A stretch of DNA of 60,455 nucleotides from Sporosarcina sp. (GTDB lineage Bacteria > Bacillota > Bacilli > Bacillales_A > Planococcaceae). The notes under the pieces were generated by a model. It ran no database searches. It was not told the origin of the DNA and saw only the letters and a list, made by a program, of their open reading frames with translations. The DNA lies in assembly GCF_029257255.1 (NCBI RefSeq), contig NZ_JARICI010000038.1, positions 1 through 60,455 on the forward strand, written 5' to 3'. This document shows, piece after piece, positions 1-8,500 of the stretch (within the stretch, counting starts at the first letter, position 1; the number at the start of each line of letters is the position of its first letter). The position numbers and the translations under genes were made by a program.

Positions 1-66
1 TGTGATGTTTGATTTCGATTTGTTTTCTGCTACGAGTCCAGCTTGCAAGCGCTGTTCTTCATTCAT
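1..66 (-). CDS. miaB: Probable MiaB N-terminus (partial)
   Basis: Only the first 22 codons are inside the window; the frame is open to the left edge. The ATG at 66 follows an AAAGGGG ribosome binding site with 8-nt spacing. The start (MNEEQRLQAG...) resembles the short, charged, poorly conserved N-terminus of Bacillales MiaB, the radical-SAM methylthiotransferase that converts i6A37 to ms2i6A37 in tRNA. In B. subtilis miaB (ymcB) lies a short way downstream of spoVS, which fits the order here. The identification rests mainly on that gene order and a short N-terminal similarity; no catalytic motif is visible in this fragment. Confidence 0.55.
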   Translation of the reverse strand, partial: MNEEQRLQAGLVAENKSKSNIT

Positions 67-116
67 TGCAGTAGCCCCTTTCTATTACTTATCGGGAAAT
101 AAGCATACATGATGTT

Positions 117-122
117 ATTATA
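117..122 (-). promoter_or_regulatory. Candidate -10 box for miaB
   Basis: A perfect TATAAT on the minus strand lies about 50 nt upstream of the probable miaB start and downstream of the spoVS terminator. No good -35 box is visible at 16-18 nt, so the call rests on the -10 and position. Confidence 0.35.
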
Positions 123-177
123 CTGAACTTTTAACGTATATGACAGCAAAGGACTAAATTGTCGCTTGTTTGTCATC

Positions 178-207
178 AAAAAAAGACCACAGATTGTTTT
201 CTGTGGT
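178..207 (-). terminator. Intrinsic terminator after spoVS
   Basis: On the minus strand an 8-bp perfect stem (ACCACAGA/TCTGTGGT) is followed by C and seven T. It separates spoVS from the miaB start. The stretch 208-314 between it and the spoVS stop is GC-rich in part but shows no ORF or clear signal. Confidence 0.85.
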
Positions 208-314
208 TTAAAGAGGCATTGATTATATTTTATTATGCAAGGGGGGTTTGCGCTCCCGCCGGTACGCTTTCCGGAGGGTCATTACTGAATTCCCTTCATT
301 ATAAGAAGTATGAC

Positions 315-581
315 TCAGCGGGTTTTTTTCTCCACTAATAGTTTGAGAGCCGTCCGTCCTTCTCCATTGATTTCGATATCGGTGAAAGCAGGTGCGCAGA
401 TCAAGTCTCCGCCGCTTGGTGCAACAAAACCTCTTGCGATTGCTATTGCCTTGACTGCTTGATTTAATGCGCCAGCTCCGACTGCCTGGATTTCTGCATA
501 GCCTTGTTCACGGATGACTGCAACCAATGCACCCGCAACTGAGTTTGGATTTGATCGGGAAGATACTTTCAAGGGACTCAC
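315..581 (-). CDS. spoVS: Stage V sporulation protein S
   Basis: 88 residues, against 86 in B. subtilis as I recall it, with the family's nearly invariant core (SNPNSVAGAL near residues 10-19, GAGALNQAVKA near 36-46, IARGFVAPSG near 48-57). SpoVS is a small Alba-like nucleic-acid-binding protein needed for progress past stage V of sporulation and affecting septation. The start is GTG at 581, chosen because AGGAGG lies 7 nt upstream and homology begins immediately after it. It follows ymdB by 92 nt and has its own terminator downstream. SpoVS is transcribed by SigH in B. subtilis; I could not find a convincing SigH promoter in the 92-nt gap. Confidence 0.95.
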   Translation of the reverse strand: MSPLKVSSRSNPNSVAGALVAVIREQGYAEIQAVGAGALNQAVKAIAIARGFVAPSGGDLICAPAFTDIEINGEGRTALKLLVEKKTR

Positions 582-673
582 GATATTTCCTCCTTATTTT
601 GCAATGTCTATGGAAAGAGTGTATTCCATAAGCCATCCTATGAAAGATTAGGAGGAATTAGACGCTATTCCAA

Positions 674-1471
674 TTAGTTTGTAAATGGATGATCTTCGTT
701 TATTCGAATACGTTCGATATGCAGAGCCTTACCCGTCTTGTCATCCAGTTCCACAAACATACCGTTCAGCTGTGGCCGGCCCTTTTTAGGCACTTCAAAG
801 CGTGTCGGCATATTCGTATAAAAACGGTACAGTACATCCTCTTTTTTCATTCCCAGAATTTCATCATAAGGCCCAGTCATGCCAGCATCCGTTAAATAAG
901 CCGTACCCTCCGGTAAAATTCGCTCATCCGCGGTCTGTACATGCGTATGTGTGCCGACAACGACCGATGCATGACCGTCCAGGTGGAAGCCCATCGCAAT
1001 TTTTTCACTTGTAGCTTCCGCATGAAAATCAACGAAGATTAACGGTGACAATTCTTTTGCTTCTTCAATCAATTCATCAGCCTTTGCAAAGGGATCGTCA
1101 TGGGGTGGCAGGAATGTTCGGCCGTGCAAATTGATGACAGAGATCGTCACGCCATTTTTCGTAACCGACGTCATCCCTTTACCAGGCGCTTGTTCGGAAA
1201 AGTTTGCAGGGCGAATTAAATAATCGACATCATCAATAAAATCATAAATTTCTTTCTGATCCCATGTATGATTCCCCATTGTAACGACGTCCACGCCGGC
1301 ATGAAGCAAATCTTGATAAATGGATTTTGTGATGCCCCGTCCTGAAGCAGCATTTTCACCATTGGCGATAATAACATCCGCCTGGTATTTTCTCTTCAGA
1401 CGCGGTAAGTAATCCATCACCATATCACGCCCCATTGAACCAACAATATCTCCAATAAAAATTACTTTCAT
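674..1471 (-). CDS. ymdB: YmdB-family metallophosphodiesterase
   Basis: 265 residues, the normal family length. Metallophosphoesterase motifs are visible in order: GDIVGSMGRD (7-16), NGENAASG (38-44), GNHTWD (66-71), a metal-ligand His at about 150, and GTHTHVQTAD (173-182). The family has a dinuclear metal centre; B. subtilis YmdB acts as a 2',3'-cyclic-nucleotide phosphodiesterase and influences the choice between biofilm and motility. It lies directly after rny, as in B. subtilis. The ATG at 1471 has AGAGG about 8 nt upstream. An intrinsic terminator sits between rny and this ribosome binding site, so expression probably depends on read-through. Confidence 0.96.
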   Translation of the reverse strand: MKVIFIGDIVGSMGRDMVMDYLPRLKRKYQADVIIANGENAASGRGITKSIYQDLLHAGVDVVTMGNHTWDQKEIYDFIDDVDYLIRPANFSEQAPGKGMTSVTKNGVTISVINLHGRTFLPPHDDPFAKADELIEEAKELSPLIFVDFHAEATSEKIAMGFHLDGHASVVVGTHTHVQTADERILPEGTAYLTDAGMTGPYDEILGMKKEDVLYRFYTNMPTRFEVPKKGRPQLNGMFVELDDKTGKALHIERIRINEDHPFTN

Positions 1472-1487
1472 CTGTATAACCTCTTTC

Positions 1488-1525
1488 CAAAATGAAAACA
1501 GCTTCCTTTTGAACCGGAAGCTGTT
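1488..1525 (-). terminator. Terminator hairpin between rny and ymdB
   Basis: Minus strand: 10-bp perfect stem AACAGCTTCC/GGAAGCTGTT with a 9-nt loop, followed by TTTTCATTTT. The tail ends only a few nt before the ymdB ribosome binding site, leaving no room for a separate promoter. Confidence 0.8.
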
Positions 1526-1539
1526 AACTTAGTTATTTT

Positions 1540-3099
1540 TTATTTAGCATACTCTACTGCGCGGGTCTCCCGAATGACCGTCACTTTGATATGCCCTGGA
1601 TAATTCAATTCTTCTTCAATCTGTTTACGGATATCTCTTGCCAGACGGTGTGCAGTAATATCATCAATCTGTTCCGGTCGGACAATAATTCGTACTTCAC
1701 GTCCTGCCTGGATGGCAAATGATTTTTCTACACCCTCATAAGATTCAGAGATTTCTTCAAGCTTCTGCAGACGTTTAATATAGTTCTCAAGTGTCTCACT
1801 GCGTGCGCCCGGTCTTGCTGCAGATAAGGCATCTGCTGCTGCGACCAGCACTGCAATGACAGACGTTGCTTCTTCATCACCGTGGTGTGAAGCAATACTG
1901 TTAATGACAACCGGATGTTCTTTATATTTCACTGCAAGTTCTTTACCGATTTGAACGTGGCTTCCTTCTACCTCGTGATCAATGGCCTTACCAATATCAT
2001 GAAGTAAACCTGCACGCCTTGCCAGTGTTACATCTTCACCAAGTTCAGCGGCGAGTAATCCAGTCAGATACGCTACTTCAATTGAGTGTTTCAAGACATT
2101 CTGGCCATAACTTGTACGGAAATGCAGACGTCCGAGAATCTTAATTAAATCCGGATGTAAGTTGTGAATGCCTATATCGAATGTAGTCTGTTCACCTTTT
2201 TCTCGGATCAATTCATCTACTTCTCTTCTAGACTTGTCCACCATTTCTTCAATACGAGCAGGATGAATTCGTCCGTCCTGTACGAGTTTTTCAAGTGCCA
2301 GTCTGGCAGTTTCTCTACGTACCGGATCAAATCCCGATAAAATGACCGCCTCTGGTGTATCATCGATAATTAGATCAATACCCGTCAATGTTTCCAGTGT
2401 CCGGATATTTCTTCCTTCACGGCCGATGATACGGCCTTTCATTTCATCGTTTGGCAAGTTCACGACAGAAACTGTAGTTTCCGCCACATGATCGGCTGCA
2501 AATCGCTGTAATGCAAGCGATAAAATCTCACGTGCTTTACGCTCAGATTCTTCTTTAGCACGCTGTTCCGATTCTTTCGTCATGACCGCAATGTCAGTCG
2601 ACAGCTCTTCCTCTACATCTTCTAAGATAACACGTTTCGCTTCATCTCTTGTCAGAGAAGAGATTCGTTCGAGCTCCGTCTTCTGTGCGGTAACGAGTTC
2701 TTCCGCTTTGCGTTCCATCTGTTCAATATGCTGTTGTCTTTCCAGAAGCGCATCTTCTTTGCGTTCCAGACCTGCTTCTCTCTTATTGAGTGCATCATCC
2801 TTGCGATCAAGGTTTTCTTCCCGCTGTAAGAGTCGGTTTTCCTGCTTCTGCAGTTCCGCTCTTCTCTCACGGACTTCTGTTTCCGCTTCAATTCGCAGTT
2901 CGTGAGTTTCATCCTTCGCTTCTAACAGTGCCTCTTTTTTCACTGACTCCGCTTCACGCTTCGCCTCTTCAACGATTTGATTCGCTGTTTGCTTGGCACC
3001 AGTCACTTTTGAATCATTCACATTTTTCAATATAAAAAAGCTAACAACTGCACCGACGATGAGACTTAGCAAAACGGAGATGAGTATTTCTACACCCAT
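1540..3099 (-). CDS. rny: Ribonuclease Y
   Basis: Endoribonuclease that initiates decay of many mRNAs and anchors the RNA degradosome at the membrane. The 519-residue protein has the full family layout: a hydrophobic N-terminal membrane anchor (about 5-25), a long charged coiled coil rich in E/K/R (about 30-200), a KH domain containing [10 protein letters not shown] (about 225), and an HD domain with [12 protein letters not shown] (near 365). The start is set at ATG 3099 because AGGAGGTG lies 6 nt upstream; an in-frame GTG at 3108 is within that ribosome binding site. It has its own strong SigA promoter and an unusually long, structured leader, described separately. ymdB follows after a terminator hairpin. 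Confidence 0.97.
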   Translation of the reverse strand: MGVEILISVLLSLIVGAVVSFFILKNVNDSKVTGAKQTANQIVEEAKREAESVKKEALLEAKDETHELRIEAETEVRERRAELQKQENRLLQREENLDRKDDALNKREAGLERKEDALLERQQHIEQMERKAEELVTAQKTELERISSLTRDEAKRVILEDVEEELSTDIAVMTKESEQRAKEESERKAREILSLALQRFAADHVAETTVSVVNLPNDEMKGRIIGREGRNIRTLETLTGIDLIIDDTPEAVILSGFDPVRRETARLALEKLVQDGRIHPARIEEMVDKSRREVDELIREKGEQTTFDIGIHNLHPDLIKILGRLHFRTSYGQNVLKHSIEVAYLTGLLAAELGEDVTLARRAGLLHDIGKAIDHEVEGSHVQIGKELAVKYKEHPVVINSIASHHGDEEATSVIAVLVAAADALSAARPGARSETLENYIKRLQKLEEISESYEGVEKSFAIQAGREVRIIVRPEQIDDITAHRLARDIRKQIEEELNYPGHIKVTVIRETRAVEYAK

Positions 3100-3181
3100 T
3101 GAGGTCACCTCCTCCTGCTTATTCTTTTCTTTTCAGTCGGCTCGTATAATCAATTCCGCCCTGGTGTTATATTTCACATAT

Positions 3182-3405
3182 TTACCGTAACAGCACGGTA
3201 ATGTCCCTACTTATCTGTGAAAGCACCGAAGGCTCTAACTTAATCCAAAGGGCATGCCCGGTATACGGGTGGGTACCCTGTTGTTTCGGGACGGTTTGGC
3301 ATTCATTCTGTTGCTCTGAAGTTGAGCAACGTGTTTGCTGAATTAAGTTAAAATCAACATACCGCCAAAAAAACAATTCATTGGTTTGATCAATGTAAGG
3401 CGTAT
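3182..3405 (-). ncRNA. Structured 5' leader of rny
   Basis: Between the promoter at 3422-3450 and the rny start lie about 300 transcribed nt without a supported ORF. In transcript order the minus strand can form: a 5' helix ATACGCC/GGCGGTAT (3399-3405 with 3359-3366, one bulge); an 11-bp helix 3340-3350 with 3236-3246; inside it a 7-bp perfect hairpin GTTGCTC/GAGCAAC (3310-3330) and a nested hairpin with GGGTA/TGCCC closing CCCG/CGGG (3250-3278); and after it a 7-bp hairpin TTACCGT/ACGGTAA (3182-3201). GTCCC in the enclosed region (3288-3292) is complementary to GGGAC outside it (3203-3207), a possible pseudoknot. No U-tract terminator is present. I do not recognise a known riboswitch class. 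Confidence 0.45.
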
Positions 3406-3421
3406 AGAATACACCACTTTA

Positions 3422-3450
3422 ATTGTATAGTTGTATTTTTAATGTGTCAA
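3422..3450 (-). promoter_or_regulatory. SigA promoter of rny
   Basis: Minus strand TTGACA (3445-3450), 17-nt spacer, TACAAT (3422-3427). This is nearly perfect consensus. Transcription should start near 3415, giving a leader of about 315 nt before the rny ATG. Confidence 0.8.
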
Positions 3451-3503
3451 GGAATCACGAAGGAAAATAGGCGCTTAAATAGATTGTAAGCAAATGGGTA
3501 AAT

Positions 3504-3533
3504 AAAAAGGCCGCCAATTTTCATTGACGGACC
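3504..3533 (-). terminator. Intrinsic terminator after recA
   Basis: Minus strand stem GGtCCGTCAAT/ATTGGCGGCC with a GAAA-like loop and one bulge, followed by TTTTTATTT, 12 nt after the recA stop. It isolates recA from rny. Confidence 0.8.
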
Positions 3534-3545
3534 TGCTACAGCAAT

Positions 3546-4607
3546 TTATTTTTCGTCTGGGATCAACAATAATTCTTCCAACTCGTCTTCTTCATCATGA
3601 GCTCCGATTACATAGTCGGTGTTATCCAATCCGTATGTTGCTCGGATTTTCCCAGCTATTTCTGCACGCATATCTGGATTTTCTTTAAGGAATATTTTCG
3701 CATTTTCTCGACCTTGCCCTAAACGCTCGCCTTCATATGAATACCAAGCACCGCTTTTTTGAACAACTTCTAATTCTGCACCCAGATCCAGAATTTCGCC
3801 TTCTTTTGAAATTCCCTCTCCATACATAATATCTACTTCTGCAGTTCTGAATGGAGGAGCAACTTTGTTTTTTACGACACGAATTCTTGTTTTATTACCC
3901 ATTATGTCGTTACCTTGCTTGATCGCTTCTCCCCGTCGTACTTCTAGACGTACAGAAGCATAGAACTTCAGCGCACGGCCGCCTGGTGTTACTTCAGGGT
4001 TACCGAACATGACACCGACTTTTTCACGAATTTGGTTAATGAATACCGCAATCGTGTTGGACTTATTGATAGCACCCGATAGCTTACGCAGAGCTTGAGA
4101 CATTAAACGAGCCTGCAGACCTACGTGCGCATCTCCCATTTCGCCTTCAATTTCAGCTTTTGGCACCAATGCCGCCACTGAGTCTACTACAATCATATCC
4201 ACAGCGCCGCTTCGTACAAGTGCTTCAGCAATCTCTAATGCCTGTTCCCCTGTATCTGGCTGTGACAAAAGTAAATCATCTATATTTACACCTAAGTTCC
4301 TTGCATAAATAGGGTCAAGAGCATGCTCAGCATCGATAAATGCCGCAGTGCCACCATTGGCCTGAACTTCTGCAATCGCATGAAGAGCGACTGTTGTTTT
4401 ACCCGAACTTTCCGGTCCATATACTTCGATCACACGTCCGCGTGGGTATCCGCCTATTCCAAGCGCAGAATCCAGTGCCAATGAACCCGAAGATGAAGTC
4501 GCGATTTGGAGATCTGTTTTCTCTCCAAGTTTCATCACTGAACCTTTACCAAATTGTTTTTCTATTTGTTTTAATGCCATATCTAAAGCCGCTTTACGAT
4601 CGCTCAA
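3546..4607 (-). CDS. recA: Recombinase RecA
   Basis: 353 residues with the Walker A motif GPESSGKT (64-71), the MAW-type region and the ATPase core of RecA, ending in an acidic tail rich in D/E. RecA forms filaments on single-stranded DNA, catalyses strand exchange and promotes LexA self-cleavage. The ATG at 4607 follows GAGGAGGAA. A LexA box and a SigA promoter lie directly upstream, so it should be SOS-induced. cinA precedes it, the usual cinA-recA pairing in Firmicutes. B. subtilis has pbpX between recA and rny; no such gene is here. Confidence 0.99.
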   Translation of the reverse strand: MSDRKAALDMALKQIEKQFGKGSVMKLGEKTDLQIATSSSGSLALDSALGIGGYPRGRVIEVYGPESSGKTTVALHAIAEVQANGGTAAFIDAEHALDPIYARNLGVNIDDLLLSQPDTGEQALEIAEALVRSGAVDMIVVDSVAALVPKAEIEGEMGDAHVGLQARLMSQALRKLSGAINKSNTIAVFINQIREKVGVMFGNPEVTPGGRALKFYASVRLEVRRGEAIKQGNDIMGNKTRIRVVKNKVAPPFRTAEVDIMYGEGISKEGEILDLGAELEVVQKSGAWYSYEGERLGQGRENAKIFLKENPDMRAEIAGKIRATYGLDNTDYVIGAHDEEDELEELLLIPDEK

Positions 4608-4641
4608 TTAAAATTCCTCCTCAAACTCTTTTTCTATTTCT

Positions 4642-4670
4642 ATTATACCTTTTATTATTAAAATACACAA
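4642..4670 (-). promoter_or_regulatory. SigA promoter of recA
   Basis: Minus strand TTGTGT (4665-4670), 17-nt spacer, perfect TATAAT (4642-4647). The expected start near 4635 gives a short leader ending in the recA ribosome binding site. Confidence 0.7.
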
Positions 4671-4678
4671 CAAATAAA

Positions 4679-4692
4679 CGAACGGGCATTCG
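4679..4692 (-). promoter_or_regulatory. LexA (SOS) box upstream of recA
   Basis: CGAATGCCCGTTCG on the minus strand is close to the Gram-positive SOS box CGAACRNRYGTTYG, with intact CGAA and GTTC half-sites and mismatches at two inner positions. It lies 8 nt upstream of the -35 box of recA. Confidence 0.75.
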
Positions 4693-4772
4693 ATTATTTG
4701 AGTAAGAAAATTGAAAAATGCTATCGGATATGGGACTAATTTTAATTTTTACCAGCGAAATCAGTGTTAAAA

Positions 4773-6029
4773 TTAATATTTCAGCTCTTTTTTCTCTTTC
4801 ATCTTCTGAATCAGATAATGAAGTGCAAACTGCACAGATCTTTTGCGGTTGGAGTTGCGGGAGCCCGATAATTGAAGCTTAAAGGATACCGTCTCCATAT
4901 CTTCACTTGCGATGCCGATCCATACTGTGCCCGGCGGCTGTCCGTCATGCGGCTCTGGACCGGCTGCACCTGTCAGTCCGACGCCGAAAGTCGTCGAAAA
5001 TTTTTCCCGGGCACTTTCAGCCAGTGCTTCTGCACATTCTGAACTGACTATGCCGTGATAGTCAAGCAATGAAGGCAATATACCGAGCTGTTGAATTTTC
5101 ATTTCTTTATTATAAACAACTATTCCACCTTTTAATGCGTTGCCGATACCCGGTTCAGAACCGAGCTCAGCCATGAACATCCCCGAAGTCAGACTTTCCG
5201 CGGCAGAAATTGTCCAATCGTTCTGCAGGAGCAATTCTGTGGTTTTAGATGCTAATGTATCGTCATCTGTCCCGTAAATATATTCTCCGACTATCGAACG
5301 GATTTCGTGCTCTACCGGAAGGATAAGTTTTTGTGCTTCTTCCTCTGATTTTGCTTTCGCTGTAATACGCAATTTCACCATTCCGGGTGATGCAAGTGGC
5401 GCAATCGTTGGATTGGTCTGCTTCTCAAGCAATGACTGAATACGCACTTCTAATTCAGATTCACCAATTCCCTGTAATTTTAGAACTTTAGACGAAATGA
5501 TATCTTGCTTGCCATTCACGCCCATTAAATAAGGGATTGCTTCATTTTCAAACATCGGTTCCAGTTCATGAGGAGGCCCCGGCAATAAAATATATTGCTT
5601 GCCATCTTTTTCAAGCCCCATCCCCGGTGCCATGCCGTGACGATTCGGCAATACTATTGCGCCTTTAAGCACCAATGCCTGTTTCTTATTGTTTTCGGTC
5701 ATTTCTTTTCCGACCTGTTTAAAATACTGCAAAATCGTATTCATTGCTTCGTCATCAGAAATCAATTCAGTGCCAAGTTCACGTGCGATGGTTTCCTTTG
5801 TTAAATCATCTTTAGTGGGTCCCAAACCGCCGCTAAAAATCAATATATCTGCACGTTGCTGAGCCAGACGTATTGAATCTGCCAGCCGTTCTGGATTGTC
5901 TCCTACCACGGTATGATAGTAGACATCAAACCCAACTTCCGCCAGTCTCCTTGAAATGAATTTGGCATTCGTATTCGTAATTTGACCTAATAAGAGTTCC
6001 GAACCAACTGCAATGATCTCTGCTTTCAT
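4773..6029 (-). CDS. cinA: CinA: competence/damage-inducible protein, NMN amidohydrolase family
   Basis: 418 residues, full length. The N-terminal half is a MoaB/molybdopterin-binding-like domain (SGGLGPTKDDLT near 65-76 and LLPGPPHEL near 148-156); the C-terminal half is the CinA_C/PncC amidase domain (AESLTSG near 278-284, VGLTGAAGP near 349). Family members hydrolyse nicotinamide mononucleotide and/or ADP-ribose and are linked to competence-induced DNA uptake in some Firmicutes. It lies between pgsA and recA, the classical arrangement. No convincing terminator separates it from recA; only an A/T-only inverted repeat is visible, so transcription may run into recA in addition to the SOS promoter. 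Confidence 0.95.
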   Translation of the reverse strand: MKAEIIAVGSELLLGQITNTNAKFISRRLAEVGFDVYYHTVVGDNPERLADSIRLAQQRADILIFSGGLGPTKDDLTKETIARELGTELISDDEAMNTILQYFKQVGKEMTENNKKQALVLKGAIVLPNRHGMAPGMGLEKDGKQYILLPGPPHELEPMFENEAIPYLMGVNGKQDIISSKVLKLQGIGESELEVRIQSLLEKQTNPTIAPLASPGMVKLRITAKAKSEEEAQKLILPVEHEIRSIVGEYIYGTDDDTLASKTTELLLQNDWTISAAESLTSGMFMAELGSEPGIGNALKGGIVVYNKEMKIQQLGILPSLLDYHGIVSSECAEALAESAREKFSTTFGVGLTGAAGPEPHDGQPPGTVWIGIASEDMETVSFKLQLSGSRNSNRKRSVQFALHYLIQKMKEKKELKY

Positions 6030-6045
6030 AAATGAATCCCACTCC

Positions 6046-6624
6046 TCACATTGACTCGACTAGCACTTTGCGGTTCTTGACAAAATAGTCGACACCTGAC
6101 CAGACAGTAAAGAATAATGCAATATACAGCATGATCGTACCGAATGGTATACCCATCGGTTCAAAGAATATATTGTGCAGCAACAGAAATGAGATGGCTA
6201 ATAATTGCGTAACCGTTTTAATTTTCCCCAACTGGTTAGCTGCTACTACTTCTCCGCCGCCAGCCAAAATCAATCGCAGGCCAGTGACTGCAAACTCTCT
6301 GCTAATTATGACAATGACAATCCATGCGGGTGCAAAATCCATTTCCACGAGTAAAATAAAAGCTGCTGAAACCAACAGTTTATCGGCAAGCGGATCTAGA
6401 AATTTCCCCATGTTTGTCACTAAATTATTTTTTCTGGCCAAGTAACCATCTAGCCAATCTGTCGTGGAAGCTATGATAAAAATAATGGCTCCAACCAAAT
6501 GCTCGATTGGCATTTCGACACCGCCAATTTGTATAATTCCCCAACCAAAATCGACAGCCATAAATAAAATAAAGAAAGGAATCATTAGGACTCTCGATAA
6601 GGTAATCTTGTTTGGTAAATTCAT
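6046..6624 (-). CDS. pgsA: CDP-diacylglycerol-glycerol-3-phosphate 3-phosphatidyltransferase
   Basis: 192-residue integral membrane enzyme making phosphatidylglycerol phosphate, the committed step to phosphatidylglycerol. The CDP-alcohol phosphatidyltransferase signature is complete: DWLDGYLAR followed by GKFLDPLADK. Several hydrophobic segments span the protein. The start at 6624 (MNLPNKITLSR) is preferred over an upstream in-frame start because AAAGGTGG lies 7 nt upstream and family homology starts here. It follows rodZ across a terminator-like hairpin, and cinA follows 16 nt downstream, so pgsA and cinA are probably co-transcribed. Confidence 0.96.
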   Translation of the reverse strand: MNLPNKITLSRVLMIPFFILFMAVDFGWGIIQIGGVEMPIEHLVGAIIFIIASTTDWLDGYLARKNNLVTNMGKFLDPLADKLLVSAAFILLVEMDFAPAWIVIVIISREFAVTGLRLILAGGGEVVAANQLGKIKTVTQLLAISFLLLHNIFFEPMGIPFGTIMLYIALFFTVWSGVDYFVKNRKVLVESM

Positions 6625-6658
6625 ACTTATTCCACCTTTAACATAATAAGTTCTTTTG

Positions 6659-6694
6659 AATAACAAAATAGTCATCCCTTGAGATGACTATTTT
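6659..6694 (-). terminator. Terminator-like hairpin between rodZ and pgsA
   Basis: A 12-bp perfect stem AAAATAGTCATC/GATGACTATTTT with a 6-nt loop starts 3 nt after the rodZ stop. Its own 3' arm supplies TTTT followed by GTTATT, so it should terminate partially on the minus strand. Confidence 0.65.
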
Positions 6695-6696
6695 TG

Positions 6697-7581
6697 CTAT
6701 GGTTTTTGAATAATGATATTTTGAGTCAGGTGATCATTCTGATATTCTACCGGCTGGCCGTTGACAGTGATTTCCGTTGAATTAGTCCGTCCGACGCGGA
6801 TACGCAGACTTGATGCATCTGCTGCATCTATTTCAACCGATTCACCTGTCGTCATAATTCTACCTCCCGGCTGTGGCATTCTTTCTGTGCCCGTTTGATC
6901 GGTAACAGAAATCCAAGAATCTCCTGAAGTTTTAATGACCAGTTTAAGCTGTTCTCCATCCGTTAATTTGAAAGTCGAAGTCTCGCCTGAAACCGACAGG
7001 AATTCCATCTGGCCGCTTGCTGTTTCTTCATCGGCCGGTTGTTCATCCGCTTCGTTCTCATCCGCAGGTTTGTCTGCTGGTTTGTCTTCGTCTTTTACGG
7101 GCTCTTCATCAGGTTTTTCCGAAGGTTGTTCAATTACTGCCGGAACATTTTGCCCAGAATCATCTTTCTCTAACGGCGCTTCTGCCGCTTTCTCCCGGAA
7201 TAAAATATAGACAATGACAATAATCATGACAATAAACAATGCCACAATCACTTTTGGCATTACTTCTTTTAATCGGCTGTTGCTTTTCAAGCCTCCGCTG
7301 CGTTGAAGCGGTGGAGGTGTCACTGTCTCATGCTCAGGTTCCGGAACACTTCCGGACTCTTCTTTATAGAGTGTCAGCATCTCATCTGCATCCAAATCGA
7401 CAGCTTCTGCATACTGTTTGATAAATGCACGGATATAAAACGCACCCGGCATCATACTATAATCTTCATTTTCAATGCCCGAAAGATAACGCTTCTGAAT
7501 TTTTGTCATGCCCTGTAAATCATCCAGCGTATAGCCTTTCGCGACTCTCGCCTCTCTCAGACGAGCACCTAATCCGGTCAA
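6697..7581 (-). CDS. rodZ: RodZ-like cell-shape protein (YmfM)
   Basis: 294 residues. The N-terminal Cro/C1-type helix-turn-helix (about 1-75) is followed by a single membrane span (about 111-128), a long acidic linker rich in D, E, P and K (about 135-190), and a C-terminal beta-sheet RodZ domain. In the family, RodZ links MreB filaments to the elongation machinery; the HTH faces the cytoplasm and binds MreB. The start is TTG at 7581, supported by AGGTAGGTG about 6 nt upstream. It follows ymfK by 37 nt, as in B. subtilis, and precedes pgsA. Confidence 0.92.
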   Translation of the reverse strand: MTGLGARLREARVAKGYTLDDLQGMTKIQKRYLSGIENEDYSMMPGAFYIRAFIKQYAEAVDLDADEMLTLYKEESGSVPEPEHETVTPPPLQRSGGLKSNSRLKEVMPKVIVALFIVMIIVIVYILFREKAAEAPLEKDDSGQNVPAVIEQPSEKPDEEPVKDEDKPADKPADENEADEQPADEETASGQMEFLSVSGETSTFKLTDGEQLKLVIKTSGDSWISVTDQTGTERMPQPGGRIMTTGESVEIDAADASSLRIRVGRTNSTEITVNGQPVEYQNDHLTQNIIIQKP

Positions 7582-7618
7582 TTATAACACCTACCTAATC
7601 AATCAAAATAAATTTACG

Positions 7619-8413
7619 TTAGTTAAACATACCAAAGCCGCCCATAGAACTGCGATTGGACATCTGGTCATTTTTCTCCAAGATGTCATATGTAATTTCC
7701 TGATCTACATGTGTCCGCAATTCAATAATAATGTCAAAGTCATCTATCGTGTATTCGGACTGCTTCACAAACATATCTGGGTGCTCCACAACCTTAATGG
7801 TAGGAAGGCTCATCACCTCGCGGACTAATTGCATATGACGTTCGTCAGGTGATTTGCGTGTAACAATGCCATCAAGAATAAAGATATTATCGTTTGAGAA
7901 TTCATCGCCCATCATACTGGTTCTCACCGTTTGCTTGATCATCGTAGAAGACAGGAACACCCATTTTTTATTGGCACACACGCTGGCAGCGACGACCGAT
8001 TCAGTTTTACCGACACGCGGCATTCCACGAACACCAATCAGTTTATGGCCTTCCTGCTTGAATATCTCAGCCAAGAAATCGACAAGTATACCCAATTCGC
8101 TTCGAAGGAACTGAAATGTATTCCGCTCTTCAGCACCTCTCTGAATATAATGTCCGTGACGGACCGCCAGTACATCACGCAATTTTGGCTCACGGATTTT
8201 GTGAATGACAATTGTATCCATTGTAGACGCTATCAATTCGAAACGTTTAATCTGCTGATCATGATCAGTCTGTACAAGCATACCGCGATTTCTGCCGTCC
8301 ACACCATTGATTGTCACAATATCCACTCTCAACATGCCGAGCAGGGATGCAATATCTCCAAGCAAGCCTGGCCGATTGACTTGAATCTCATATTCGACAT
8401 ACCATTCTCCCAT
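7619..8413 (-). CDS. ymfK: YmfK family protein (DUF3388), ACT-like plus P-loop
   Basis: 264 residues. The N-terminus (about 3-70) looks like an ACT-type small-molecule-binding domain (YEIQVNRPGLLGDIASLL), followed by a domain with the P-loop-like motif GVRGMPRVGKT (127-137) and a nucleotide-binding flavour. The family is conserved in Bacillales but its function is not established as far as I know. The start at 8413 has AAAGGGAG 8 nt upstream; the in-frame ATG at 8437 has no ribosome binding site. It lies upstream of rodZ and downstream of the ymfI terminator, so ymfK-rodZ probably form one unit. The combination suggests a ligand-sensing NTPase, but that is inference. Confidence 0.88.
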   Translation of the reverse strand: MGEWYVEYEIQVNRPGLLGDIASLLGMLRVDIVTINGVDGRNRGMLVQTDHDQQIKRFELIASTMDTIVIHKIREPKLRDVLAVRHGHYIQRGAEERNTFQFLRSELGILVDFLAEIFKQEGHKLIGVRGMPRVGKTESVVAASVCANKKWVFLSSTMIKQTVRTSMMGDEFSNDNIFILDGIVTRKSPDERHMQLVREVMSLPTIKVVEHPDMFVKQSEYTIDDFDIIIELRTHVDQEITYDILEKNDQMSNRSSMGGFGMFN

Positions 8414-8500
8414 TCGACACACTCCCTTTGACTTCATTTAACTAGGACGCATAATTCTGCACTTAGTTCTATGATAACGGATAGCCAGAGCGAATTAAAG

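Noticed and set aside
208..314. SigA promoter using TATAAT near 225-230 on the minus strand
   Set aside because: The TTGCAT nearby is only about 7 nt from TATAAT and the hairpin downstream would terminate any such transcript at once.
3241..3300. GGGTGGGTACC on the plus strand, resembling the T-box antiterminator motif
   Set aside because: It has one extra base relative to GGGTGGNACC, lies opposite to all genes, and has no downstream plus-strand gene or specifier stem.
3182..3376. A 64-codon minus-strand ORF in the rny leader starting with TTG
   Set aside because: No ribosome binding site, rare start codon, no recognisable protein features, and the DNA is better explained by strong RNA helices.
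4720..4772. Terminator after cinA
   Set aside because: The TTAATTTT/AAAATTAA dyad is made of A/T pairs only and would be too weak; treated as unproven.
7931..8431. 166-codon plus-strand ORF opposite ymfK
   Set aside because: Antisense shadow of a conserved gene without start signals.
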